Part shown: positions 32,499 to 40,157 of the stretch, one piece after another | Layout: every line of letters begins with the position of its first letter | How positions within the stretch are numbered: the first letter of the stretch is position 1 | From: Quadrisphaera sp. INWT6 | GTDB lineage: Bacteria > Actinomycetota > Actinomycetes > Actinomycetales > Quadrisphaeraceae | Direction of reading: 5' to 3' | NCBI RefSeq assembly: GCF_015390235.1 | Contig: NZ_VUOH01000004.1 | Location: 62,001-126,000 of the forward strand | Length of the DNA: 64,000 bases | Program-made: the position numbers and the translations under genes | The notes under the pieces: generated by a model | Seen by the model: only the letters and a program-made list of their open reading frames with translations | The model's database searches: none | Told to the model about the DNA's origin: nothing

Positions 32499-34030
32499 TG
32501 GCGCAGACGCCCGAGGTGTCCGAGGTCGCGCCCGCCGTGCGCATGCACGGCATCCACAAGGCCTTCGACGCGGTGCGCGTCCTCACCGACGTCGACTTCG
32601 AGGTCAGCCGGGGTGAGGTCCACGCGCTGGCCGGCGGCAACGGCGCCGGCAAGTCCACCCTGATGAAGATCCTGCAGGGGGTCTACAGCAAGGACGCCGG
32701 CGAGATCTCGGTGGACGGCCGCGTGGTCGACATCCGCAGCACGCACGACGCACGGGCCGCGGGCATCGGCATGGTCTTCCAGGAGTTCAGCCTGGTCCCG
32801 ACCCTGACCGTGGCCCAGAACATCTTCCTCGGCGTCGAGCCCGTCTCGGGCGGTCTCATCCGCGACCGCGAGGCCGAGGCCCGGGCGCGGGAGGTCTTCG
32901 CGCAGATGGCCGTGGACGTCGACCCCCGAGCCGTCGTCGGCAGGCTCGGCACCGCGTACTGGCAGCTCACCGAGATCGCCAAGGCGCTCGCCCAGGACGC
33001 CCGCGTGCTGATCATGGACGAGCCGACGGCCAGCCTCGCGCGGCACGAGGCCGACGCGCTGTTCGAGCTGGTCGGGCGCCTCAAGGAGCGGGGCATCTCG
33101 GTCATCTACATCTCGCACCGGATGGACGAGGTGTTCCGCATCGCCGACCGCATCACGATCCTGCGCGACGGTCGCCGGCTGATGACCGAGCGTCTGGTCG
33201 ACACGACGCCGGCCGAGGTCATCGAGGGCATCGTCGGTGGGGCCGTCGAGGGGGAGATGTCCTACCGGCGTCGCGCCGGCCACCCCGGCACCGAGACCGG
33301 TGCGCCGCCGGTGCTGGAGCTGCGCGAAGTGACCGCCGGTCCCCGCGTGCAGGGGGTCTCCTTCTCCGTGGCCGCCGGTGAGATCGTCGGCATCGCGGGA
33401 CTGATGGGCAGCGGCCGCACCGAGCTCGCCAGGGCGCTATTCGGCATCGACCCGATCCGGTCGGGCGAGGTGCTCGTGAGGGGGCGCGCGGTCCGCCTGG
33501 GCGACCCCCGGCGCGCCATCGCCGCGGGGATCGCCATGATCCCGGAGGACCGTCGAGCCCAGGGCCTGGTCCTGGACCACTCCGTGCGCGACAACCTGCT
33601 CCTCCCGCTCCTCGGCCGCTTCCGCGCCGGGCCGCTGGTCGACGACCGGGCCGCCCGCGCCGAGGCCCGGAAGCTCGTGCAGCGCTTCCGCGTCAAGGTC
33701 GCCGACGACTCCAAGGCGGTGCGGCGGCTCTCCGGCGGCAACCAGCAGAAGGTCGTCATCGCCAAGTGGCTCGGGACCGACCCCTCGGTGCTGGTCATGG
33801 ACGAGCCGACGGCGGGCGTCGACATCGGCACCAAGACCGAGATCCTCGAGACCATCCGCGACCTGGCCGACGCCGGGATGGGCGTGGTCGTCATCTCCTC
33901 CGAGTACCCGGAGCTGCTCGCCGTGAGCGACCGCGTGGTCGTGCTGCGCGAGGGCTCGGTGCACCGCGTCCTGGACCGGGACGCCATCCCCGACGAGAAC
34001 TCCCTCCAACTCTCCGTGCAAGGAGCCTGA
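32498..34030 (+). CDS. Ribose-type ABC transporter ATPase, two nucleotide-binding domains
   Basis: A 510-residue RbsA-type protein. The first domain has Walker A GGNGAGKST and Walker B VLIMDEPTAS, but the signature loop normally LSxGxQQ reads GTAYWQLTEIAKAL, so it is diverged. The second has the degenerate Walker A GLMGSGRTE usual for this family, an intact LSGGNQQKV signature and VLVMDEPTAGVD. Known for the family: the two domains form asymmetric ATP sites. Its start overlaps the binding-protein stop. The start is ATG 32498. Confidence 0.9.
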   Translation: MAQTPEVSEVAPAVRMHGIHKAFDAVRVLTDVDFEVSRGEVHALAGGNGAGKSTLMKILQGVYSKDAGEISVDGRVVDIRSTHDARAAGIGMVFQEFSLVPTLTVAQNIFLGVEPVSGGLIRDREAEARAREVFAQMAVDVDPRAVVGRLGTAYWQLTEIAKALAQDARVLIMDEPTASLARHEADALFELVGRLKERGISVIYISHRMDEVFRIADRITILRDGRRLMTERLVDTTPAEVIEGIVGGAVEGEMSYRRRAGHPGTETGAPPVLELREVTAGPRVQGVSFSVAAGEIVGIAGLMGSGRTELARALFGIDPIRSGEVLVRGRAVRLGDPRRAIAAGIAMIPEDRRAQGLVLDHSVRDNLLLPLLGRFRAGPLVDDRAARAEARKLVQRFRVKVADDSKAVRRLSGGNQQKVVIAKWLGTDPSVLVMDEPTAGVDIGTKTEILETIRDLADAGMGVVVISSEYPELLAVSDRVVVLREGSVHRVLDRDAIPDENSLQLSVQGA

Positions 34031-34032
34031 GC

Positions 34033-35022
34033 ATGGCCACCACGTCGTCACCGCCCACCGCCGCGGGGCAGGCGGCCCCGACCCGGGGCGGCGGCCGCCT
34101 CCAGCAGCTCGACTGGCGCCGCTACATCATCTACATCGGGTTCGTCGTCGTCTTCGCCGCCTTCGCGATCACGCTGGGCGACGACGGCTTCCTGTCGACC
34201 AACAACCTCCTGAACATCGTGAGGCAGTCGGCGATCATCGCGATCATCGCGGTGGGCATGACCTACGTCATCGCCTGCGCCCAGATCGACCTGTCCGTGG
34301 GCTCCACCGCGGGCCTGGCCAGCGTGGTCACCGCGATGGCGATCTCCTCCTACGGCCTCGTGGCCGGCATCGCCGCCGGCCTGCTCGTGGGTCTGGTGGT
34401 GGGCTGCATCAACGGGGCCCTCGTGAGCATGCTCAACATCCCCTCGTTCCTCGTGACGCTGGGCATGCTCGGCATCGCCGTCGGCGTCGCGCAGTGGATC
34501 ACCGACTCCGCGCCGCAGCCGATCCTCGACCCGACGTACAACCTGGTCTTCGGCGGCGGGAACTTCGGGCCGGTCCCGGGCCTGCTCGTGTGGATGGCGA
34601 TCGTCGTCGCCGTCGGCGCCGTGGGCCTGAGCAAGACCCGCTTCGGCCGTCAGGTGCTGGCCACCGGCGGCAACCGGATGGCTGCTGACTTCACCGGCGT
34701 CAACACCCGCCGGGTCACCTTCTCGGTGCTCGTCATCTCCTCCGTGCTCGCGGCCCTGGCGGGCATGCTCTACGCGGGTCGTCTGGAGTCCGGCCGCTTC
34801 CAGTGGGGCAGCGGGGACGAGCTCTCCGCGATCGCCGCCGTCATCCTGGGCGGCACGAGCCTGTTCGGCGGGTCCGGTGCTGTGATCGGCACGTTCGTCG
34901 GCGCGCTGCTCATCGGGCTCATCAACAACGGGCTCGTGCTCGCGGGGCTCGACACCAGCCAGCAGCAGGTGGTGCGCGGCGTCATGATCATCCTCGCGGT
35001 GGCCCTGGCGAGGCGGAAGTGA
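34033..35022 (+). CDS. Ribose-type ABC transporter permease
   Basis: A 329-residue RbsC-like membrane protein with about eight to ten helices, GMTYVIACAQIDLSVGSTAG as the conserved loop, and GGTSLFGGSGAVIGTFVGAL near the C-terminus. AGGAG ten bases before ATG 34033 supports the start. It is two bases downstream of the ATPase gene and overlaps the next gene (GTGA), so all five genes are tightly coupled. Confidence 0.9.
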   Translation: MATTSSPPTAAGQAAPTRGGGRLQQLDWRRYIIYIGFVVVFAAFAITLGDDGFLSTNNLLNIVRQSAIIAIIAVGMTYVIACAQIDLSVGSTAGLASVVTAMAISSYGLVAGIAAGLLVGLVVGCINGALVSMLNIPSFLVTLGMLGIAVGVAQWITDSAPQPILDPTYNLVFGGGNFGPVPGLLVWMAIVVAVGAVGLSKTRFGRQVLATGGNRMAADFTGVNTRRVTFSVLVISSVLAALAGMLYAGRLESGRFQWGSGDELSAIAAVILGGTSLFGGSGAVIGTFVGALLIGLINNGLVLAGLDTSQQQVVRGVMIILAVALARRK

Positions 35023-35672
35023 GCGACACGTTCTTCGACCAGCACCAGCGCGCCACCATCGCCGCGGCGATGGCGCGCATGATCCCCACCGACGACACCC
35101 CCGGGGCGACCGAGGCCGGCACCATCGACTTCCTCGACAGGTACCTGTCCGGACCGGGGTCCATCTACGCAGCCCCCGACGGCGACGGCTTCGAGGTGCT
35201 CACCGGCCGCCGGCTGGACGCGTGGACCCAGCGCCTGGAGGTGGTGCGCGCCCGCTACGTGGCCGGCGTGCTCGCCCTGGACGCTGCCGCCCAGCGGCGT
35301 GGGGGTCGCTTCGTCGACCTCGACGACGACGAGCAGGACGAGGTCCTGCGCGAGGTCGAGCGCCCGCAGGGGCGCGAGCAGGAGGCAGACGCCGCTCGCG
35401 CCAAGGTCGCCCTCTACGGCGCGCCCGTCGAGGCGGCGCTGCAGCAGACCAGCGCGGAGGTGGACCTCGGCTTCGTGCCGCTCCTGGCGCTGCACACGCG
35501 CCAGGGGTTCTACGCCGACCCCGTCTACGGCGGCAACCGCGACCACGTGGGCTGGAAGGTCATCGGCTTCCCCGGCCCCGCGAGCCTCGCCGAGGTCCAC
35601 CAGGGCCGCTACACGACCATCGACTACTTCGCCGAGGACCGCACGCACCCCGGCACGGAGGGGCTGTCATGA
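35019..35672 (+). CDS. Gluconate 2-dehydrogenase subunit 3-type small subunit
   Basis: A 217-residue protein of the gluconate-2-dehydrogenase gamma-subunit family: FFDQHQRATIAAAMARMIPT, ATEAGTIDFLDRYL and GFYADPVYGGNRDHVGWKVIGFPG are diagnostic. In known enzymes this small subunit pairs with a GMC-type FAD subunit. No Tat signal is seen at the N-terminus here, whereas many homologues are exported, so this complex may be cytoplasmic. The GTG start overlaps the permease stop, and its stop overlaps the FAD-subunit start (ATGA). Confidence 0.85.
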   Translation: MSDTFFDQHQRATIAAAMARMIPTDDTPGATEAGTIDFLDRYLSGPGSIYAAPDGDGFEVLTGRRLDAWTQRLEVVRARYVAGVLALDAAAQRRGGRFVDLDDDEQDEVLREVERPQGREQEADAARAKVALYGAPVEAALQQTSAEVDLGFVPLLALHTRQGFYADPVYGGNRDHVGWKVIGFPGPASLAEVHQGRYTTIDYFAEDRTHPGTEGLS

Positions 35673-37327
35673 CCAGCCAGACGAGCGCCGAGACCCGCCA
35701 CGACCCGACCGACGTCCTCATCATCGGCGCCGGGGCCTCCGGTGCGACCGCCGCGAAGGTGCTGACCGAGCACGGCCTGCGGGTCGTGGCGCTGGAGAAG
35801 GGCCCGTGGCGCACCAAGGAGACCTTCAGCGGCGACGAGCTGGCCAGCATCAACCGCTACGACCTCTGGCCCGACCCGCTCCTCAACCCCCGCACGCACC
35901 GCACCGGCGTCGACGAGCCCGCCACCACGCAGCTGTTCTGCCCCGTCCCGCAGATGGTGGGCGGCGGCACCGTCCACTGGCAGGGCTGGCTGCCCCGCTT
36001 CACGGAGGAGGACTTCAGGTTCCACTCCGTGGTCGGTGACGTCGCGGGGGCGTCGCTCGCCGACTGGCCGATCAGCTACGCCGAGCTCGAGCCGTACTAC
36101 ACCGCGGTGGAGTGGGCCTTCGGCGTCTCGGGCCAGGCGGGCGCCAACAGGTACGAGTCGTTCAGGTCGAAGGGCTACCCGTGCCCACCGATGCCGATGT
36201 CTCGGTACGCGGAGAAGTACCACCAGGGTGCTGCGGCTCTCGGGTGGAACAGCTTCCCCACCCCCCAGGCGGCGCTCTCACAGCCCTTCGACGGGCGCCC
36301 GGCGACCGTCCTGAGCGCCTTCGCCCAGCAGCACGGAGACCCGTCGGGCACGCGGTCCAGCGCGCTCAACGTCTTCGTGCCGCAGGCGGTGGCCACCGGC
36401 AGGTACGACCTGCGGCCCGACTGCGTCGTGCGGGAGATCACCGTCGACGCGCGGGGGCGTGCCACGGGGGCGGTCTACGAGGACGCCGAGGGGCGCCTGC
36501 ACGAGCAGCGGGCCGACGTCGTCGTCCTGGCGTGCGGGGCCGTCGAGACCGCGCGGCTCATGCTGCTGTCGCGCTCCGCCGCCCACCCCCACGGCCTCGG
36601 CAACGAGAACGACCTGGTCGGCCGGAACGTGACGTTCCACGAGTTCAGCTCCGCCGTCGCCACCTTCGACGACCCGATTTACGCCTGGGCAGGTGGCGGG
36701 TACGTCAGCGCGAGCTCGTTCGAGTTCTACGGGCACGACGACAGCCGCGGCTTCGCCGGCGGTGGGCACATGGCGACGTCGGGGGTGGGCATCCCGCTCC
36801 CCATCAACTGGTCGCTGCCCGACCGGCCCGCGTGGGGAGCGGAGGCCAAGCGCGTCGACAGGGAGCACTTCAACCACTCGATGGCCGCGTCGATGGTGGT
36901 CCACGACCTTCCGCAGCACGACAACCGCGTCGACCTGGACGACGAGGTGGTCGACGACTGGGGCATGCCCGTCGCGCGCATCACGCTGACCCCGCACGAG
37001 AACGACCTGGCCATGGGGCGCTTCCTCATCGACCGCAGCGCGGAGATCCTCGAGGCGGCGGGCGCCACGAGCATCCAGAAGGTCTACCCCGACCGCGTCA
37101 CCGGCAACTGCTCCCACCAGCACGGCACCACGCGCATGGGGAACGACCCCTCCACGTCGGTATTGGACCGCGACTGCCGGTTGTACACCGCGGACAACGT
37201 GTTCGTGGTGGACGGCGGGTCGTTCCCCACGGGGACCGGCGCGAACCCGACGTTGACGATCATGGCCAACGCCTGGCGGGTGGCCGAGCGGATCGCCGCG
37301 GGCCGCGACGCGTCGACGAGGGGCTGA
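35669..37327 (+). CDS. GMC-family FAD oxidoreductase (glycoside/gluconate dehydrogenase large subunit type)
   Basis: A 552-residue flavoprotein. DVLIIGAGASGATAAKVL binds FAD, MVGGGTVHWQGWLPRF follows, and the C-terminus has the GMC active-site segments GNCSHQHGTTRMGNDP and DGGSFPTGTGANPTLTIMA. With the subunit-3 partner it resembles gluconate 2-dehydrogenase and glucoside 3-dehydrogenase large subunits. No cytochrome c subunit is encoded next to it, so electrons go to another acceptor or oxygen. It is the last gene of the operon; a terminator follows. The likely role is oxidation of the imported sugar, possibly at C3 of a glycoside (inference). Confidence 0.87.
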   Translation: MTSQTSAETRHDPTDVLIIGAGASGATAAKVLTEHGLRVVALEKGPWRTKETFSGDELASINRYDLWPDPLLNPRTHRTGVDEPATTQLFCPVPQMVGGGTVHWQGWLPRFTEEDFRFHSVVGDVAGASLADWPISYAELEPYYTAVEWAFGVSGQAGANRYESFRSKGYPCPPMPMSRYAEKYHQGAAALGWNSFPTPQAALSQPFDGRPATVLSAFAQQHGDPSGTRSSALNVFVPQAVATGRYDLRPDCVVREITVDARGRATGAVYEDAEGRLHEQRADVVVLACGAVETARLMLLSRSAAHPHGLGNENDLVGRNVTFHEFSSAVATFDDPIYAWAGGGYVSASSFEFYGHDDSRGFAGGGHMATSGVGIPLPINWSLPDRPAWGAEAKRVDREHFNHSMAASMVVHDLPQHDNRVDLDDEVVDDWGMPVARITLTPHENDLAMGRFLIDRSAEILEAAGATSIQKVYPDRVTGNCSHQHGTTRMGNDPSTSVLDRDCRLYTADNVFVVDGGSFPTGTGANPTLTIMANAWRVAERIAAGRDASTRG

Positions 37328-37346
37328 CGGCGTAGGGACGGCGAGG

Positions 37347-37382
37347 GGCGCCCCCGGTCGGCTGCGGCCGGCCGGGGGCGCC
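37347..37382 (+). terminator. Hairpin terminator of the LacI-controlled operon
   Basis: GGCGCCCCCGG and CCGGGGGCGCC form an 11-bp stem around a 14-base loop, 20 bases after the GMC gene stop codon. Confidence 0.7.
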
Positions 37383-37400
37383 GCTGTGCAGTCGTGGTGG

Positions 37401-37478
37401 TCAAGCGTCGTCGGCGAGGCGCTGGTCGACGTAGCAGAACCGGGCCCAGGCCAGGGCGAACTCCTCAGGGGTCGGCAT
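37401..37478 (-). CDS. Candidate 25-residue small protein
   Basis: The ATG at 37478 is preceded by a perfect AGGAGG with seven-base spacing, the strongest ribosome site noticed in this window. The product begins MPTPEEFALAWARFCYVDQ and ends RLADDA; it is amphipathic with a central aromatic patch and one cysteine. No family recognised. It lies between the GMC-operon terminator and a 64-bp palindrome, convergent with the GMC operon. It lacks the motifs of PqqA or mycofactocin precursors. Alternatively it is a leader peptide or a chance frame with a good ribosome site. Confidence 0.5.
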   Translation of the reverse strand: MPTPEEFALAWARFCYVDQRLADDA

Positions 37479-37663
37479 GGTGGCTCCTCCTGGCACCACG
37501 GCGGACGGGGTCCATCGATGGTGGGAGGTGCGGCGCCGGTGTGGGGGAGGCGGGCCGCACGACAACGTGTGGTGACGCAGCCGTGACGCCGGGACGGCGT
37601 CCGCCGTCTGCGACAGTCCCTGGCGCACCTGGTGGAGCGCGGCGCTCGGCGCTGGGGCGTCCG

Positions 37664-37727
37664 ACTCCGAGAAGTGGCCCCATGGGCGTGACCGTCTGAT
37701 CACGCCCATGGGGCCACTTCCTGGAGC
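37664..37727. repeat. 64-bp palindromic element, copy 4
   Basis: The inner 21-bp arms pair perfectly (GAAGTGGCCCCATGGGCGTG and its complement), with loop CGTCTG between GTGAC and ATCAC and ends ACTCC and GGAGC. Total length again is exactly 64 bp. The arm sequence differs from copies 1-3 at many positions but stays self-complementary. It ends 10 bases after the hydrolase stop on the minus strand, so it may act as a terminator there. Confidence 0.85.
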
Positions 37728-37736
37728 AGCGAGCGG

Positions 37737-38573
37737 TCACACCGTCGGCGCCACCGCCCCGTACAGCTCCGTCCGCCGGTCGTCCATGAGGTGCGCGTGC
37801 TCGGTGAGCCGCTTGTCCCGCGACGCCATCAGGTCGAGGTCCGCCTGCGCCGTCCCGGTGCCGGCACCCACCGCCGAGACCACCCAGCCGTCGGCGCTGA
37901 CGATGCTCGTCCCCTCGTTCCAGTCGACCCCGCGCTCGGTGCGCGTCCGGTCGGCGCAGGCGATCGCCACGTGGTTGACGCGCGCCGCCGCCATCGCGAT
38001 GACGACCTCGGGCGCGCGCTCGCCGTCCGGTCGCGGCACGAGCGGCCAGTTCGTCGGGACGGCGATGAGGTCCGCCCCTGCGAGCGCCGCGGTGCGCGTC
38101 CACTCGGGGAACTCCAGGTCGTAGCAGACCAGTACGGCGATGCGGCCGTGTGCGGTCTCGACCACGGGCGGTGCTGCGGAGCCCGGGGTGAAGACGAGCT
38201 TCTCGCGGTCCCACAGGTGGGCCTTGCGGTAGACGGCGCGCACGCCGCTGGCGTCGACGACGGCCGCGCTGTTGTAGAGCAGTCCGTCGTCGCCGAGCTC
38301 GCAGAACCCGCCGACCACCACGGGGCTGGCCCCGCCGCCGCGCGCGGCGCAGGCTGCGGCCCAGGCTCCGAAGATCCCGTGGTCCGGCTGCACCGCCAGT
38401 GACTTCGCCTCCTCGGGCGAGGCGAAGACGTACCCCGAGGTGACCAGCTCGGGCAGGACGACGACGTCTGCGCCGTCGTCCACCGCCGCCCTCACCGCGG
38501 CGGACGACAGCTCGGCGTTCGCGGCCAGGTCGCCGATCACCGGGGCGAGCTGGCACGCCACGACGCGCGTCAT
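37737..38573 (-). CDS. Carbon-nitrogen hydrolase (nitrilase superfamily), paralogue
   Basis: A 278-residue nitrilase-superfamily enzyme with the triad Glu (VVLPELVTSGY), Lys (VYRKAHLWDRE) and Cys (VLVCYDLEFPEW). It closely resembles the enzyme at 2645-3574. The ATG at 38573 overlaps the permease stop by four bases, so it is co-translated with an APC permease. The operon suggests hydrolysis of an imported amide, nitrile or N-carbamoyl compound. It ends at a 64-bp palindrome. Confidence 0.9.
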   Translation of the reverse strand: MTRVVACQLAPVIGDLAANAELSSAAVRAAVDDGADVVVLPELVTSGYVFASPEEAKSLAVQPDHGIFGAWAAACAARGGGASPVVVGGFCELGDDGLLYNSAAVVDASGVRAVYRKAHLWDREKLVFTPGSAAPPVVETAHGRIAVLVCYDLEFPEWTRTAALAGADLIAVPTNWPLVPRPDGERAPEVVIAMAAARVNHVAIACADRTRTERGVDWNEGTSIVSADGWVVSAVGAGTGTAQADLDLMASRDKRLTEHAHLMDDRRTELYGAVAPTV

Positions 38574-40018
38574 GACTGCGACCGCTCCAGGCTCGCCCGC
38601 ACCCGGCCCGCGAGGCCGGGGGCGAAGGAGATGGCGACGCCGATGACCAGCCATGCGAGCACCACGTACGGGAACCAGCTGTAGGGGGCGTCGAGGCCGA
38701 CGGCGTTGCGGTAGATCGTGTAGATGACGAGCGCGAGGCCCAGCACCGGGACCACGACCTGCCACGCCGGCGCCTTCTTGTCTGCACCGGTGAAGAGGAA
38801 GCGGATGGCGCCCGCCGTCGCCAGCACGTAGGCGACGAGCAGGGCGATGGTGCCGATGGTCAGCGCGTAGAAGGTGGCGTTGAGCGCGCCGGAGGTGACG
38901 GTCAGCCGCTCGATGACGACGACGAGCAGGGCGAGCCCGCCGGCGACGGCGAGCGCCGTCGTGGGAGCGCCAGCGGGGGAGAGGCGGGCGATGCCGCGCG
39001 AGCCGCCGGAGTCGCGGCCGAGGGCGTAGAGGATGCGGCCGGCTGCGGAGACGGTGCCGAGGAAGATGGCGAAGAGGCTGACGATCGCGGCGACGGTGAG
39101 CAGGTCGCCGAGCCACGCCCCGACGTAGGCGGTCCCGAGGTCGTTGTACGGCGCGGCGGCGCCGGTGAAGGTGGCGACGCTGGCCTCGTCCGTCCCGTAG
39201 CCGAGCGACTGCGCGACGATCGACAGCAGGTAGAACGCGCCGACGACGGCGATGGCGATCTTCAGGGCGCGGGGGATGTCGCGCTTGGGGTGCTGGGTCT
39301 CCTCACCCAGGGCGGCGGCGCCCTCGAAGCCGGCGAAGGCGAGGAAGCCGAAGACGGCGGCCGCGGCGATCACGGTGATGTCGGTGCCCTGCGGCAGGGC
39401 GAGGAAGTCCCAGCTGAGGGTGCGGCCCTCCGGGGCGGTGCCAGTGCCGAGGCGCACGAGGATGACGACGCTGAGCAGGGTCACCAGCGCCACACCGACC
39501 AGCTCGGCGATGAGCAGCGACCGGGTGATGACGTGCACCTCGCGCGTCGAGAGCAGCGCGACGACGGCGAGCACGGCGACGAAGACGATGGCGTAGTCGA
39601 TGCTGAACCCGATGCCGAGGCTGGCCAGCAGCTGGTCGAGGAAGAAGCCGATCTCGATGCCCGAGCCAGCGCCGATGGTGACGTAGGCGAAGAACAGGGC
39701 CCACCCGGCGACGAAGCCTGCGCGCGGGCCGAGCGTCACACCGACGAGCGCGTACACCGAGCCGGTGTGGGAGATGTGGCGTGACAGCTTGACGAAGCCG
39801 TAGGCGACCAGCGACACCGCGATGAGCGCGAAGACGAACGCCCAGGTCGCACCCGGGCCGAGGATGTTCGCCGCGCCGGCGCCCAGGAGGGCCATCACGC
39901 CGACGGGTCCCATGAGGCCGATGGAGAAGGCCGCGGCGTCGGCGACCTTGAGCTCGCGCTTGAGGTTCGCGGACGACGCCGTGGGTGGGGTGCCCGTCGA
40001 CGGGGTGCTGGTGCTCAT
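38570..40018 (-). CDS. APC-family amino acid/amine permease
   Basis: A 482-residue membrane protein with about twelve helices. The first-helix motif FSIGLMGPVGVMALLGAGAAN and FLAFAGFEGAAALGEETQHP are characteristic of the amino acid-polyamine-organocation superfamily. AGGAGCGCC precedes ATG 40018. It lies between a HisD-like dehydrogenase (140 bases upstream, separated by a hairpin) and the hydrolase, whose start overlaps its stop. The substrate is probably an amine, amino acid or amide (inference). Confidence 0.88.
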   Translation of the reverse strand: MSTSTPSTGTPPTASSANLKRELKVADAAAFSIGLMGPVGVMALLGAGAANILGPGATWAFVFALIAVSLVAYGFVKLSRHISHTGSVYALVGVTLGPRAGFVAGWALFFAYVTIGAGSGIEIGFFLDQLLASLGIGFSIDYAIVFVAVLAVVALLSTREVHVITRSLLIAELVGVALVTLLSVVILVRLGTGTAPEGRTLSWDFLALPQGTDITVIAAAAVFGFLAFAGFEGAAALGEETQHPKRDIPRALKIAIAVVGAFYLLSIVAQSLGYGTDEASVATFTGAAAPYNDLGTAYVGAWLGDLLTVAAIVSLFAIFLGTVSAAGRILYALGRDSGGSRGIARLSPAGAPTTALAVAGGLALLVVVIERLTVTSGALNATFYALTIGTIALLVAYVLATAGAIRFLFTGADKKAPAWQVVVPVLGLALVIYTIYRNAVGLDAPYSWFPYVVLAWLVIGVAISFAPGLAGRVRASLERSQS

Positions 40019-40096
40019 GGCGCTCCTGGTGGTCCGAGTCGTGGTCTGTGTCGTGGTCTGGGGCGTGCGGTGCTGTGGCGGTGTCGCGTGCTGGGA

Positions 40097-40135
40097 CCCC
40101 CGCCGTCGAGCTGTCGGTTCAACCGACGGCGGGGG
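40097..40135 (-). terminator. Hairpin downstream of the HisD-like gene
   Basis: CCCCCGCCGTCG and CGACGGCGGGGG form a perfect 12-bp stem around 15 bases, 23 bases past the HisD-like stop on the minus strand. It may attenuate read-through into the permease gene. Confidence 0.65.
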
Positions 40136-40157
40136 CGTTCAGAGGTGGCTCCGAGGC

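Noticed and set aside
37401..37478. Small ORF as a PqqA or mycofactocin precursor
   Set aside because: It lacks the conserved Glu-Tyr spacing of PqqA and the terminal Val-Tyr of MftA, and no radical-SAM maturase is near.
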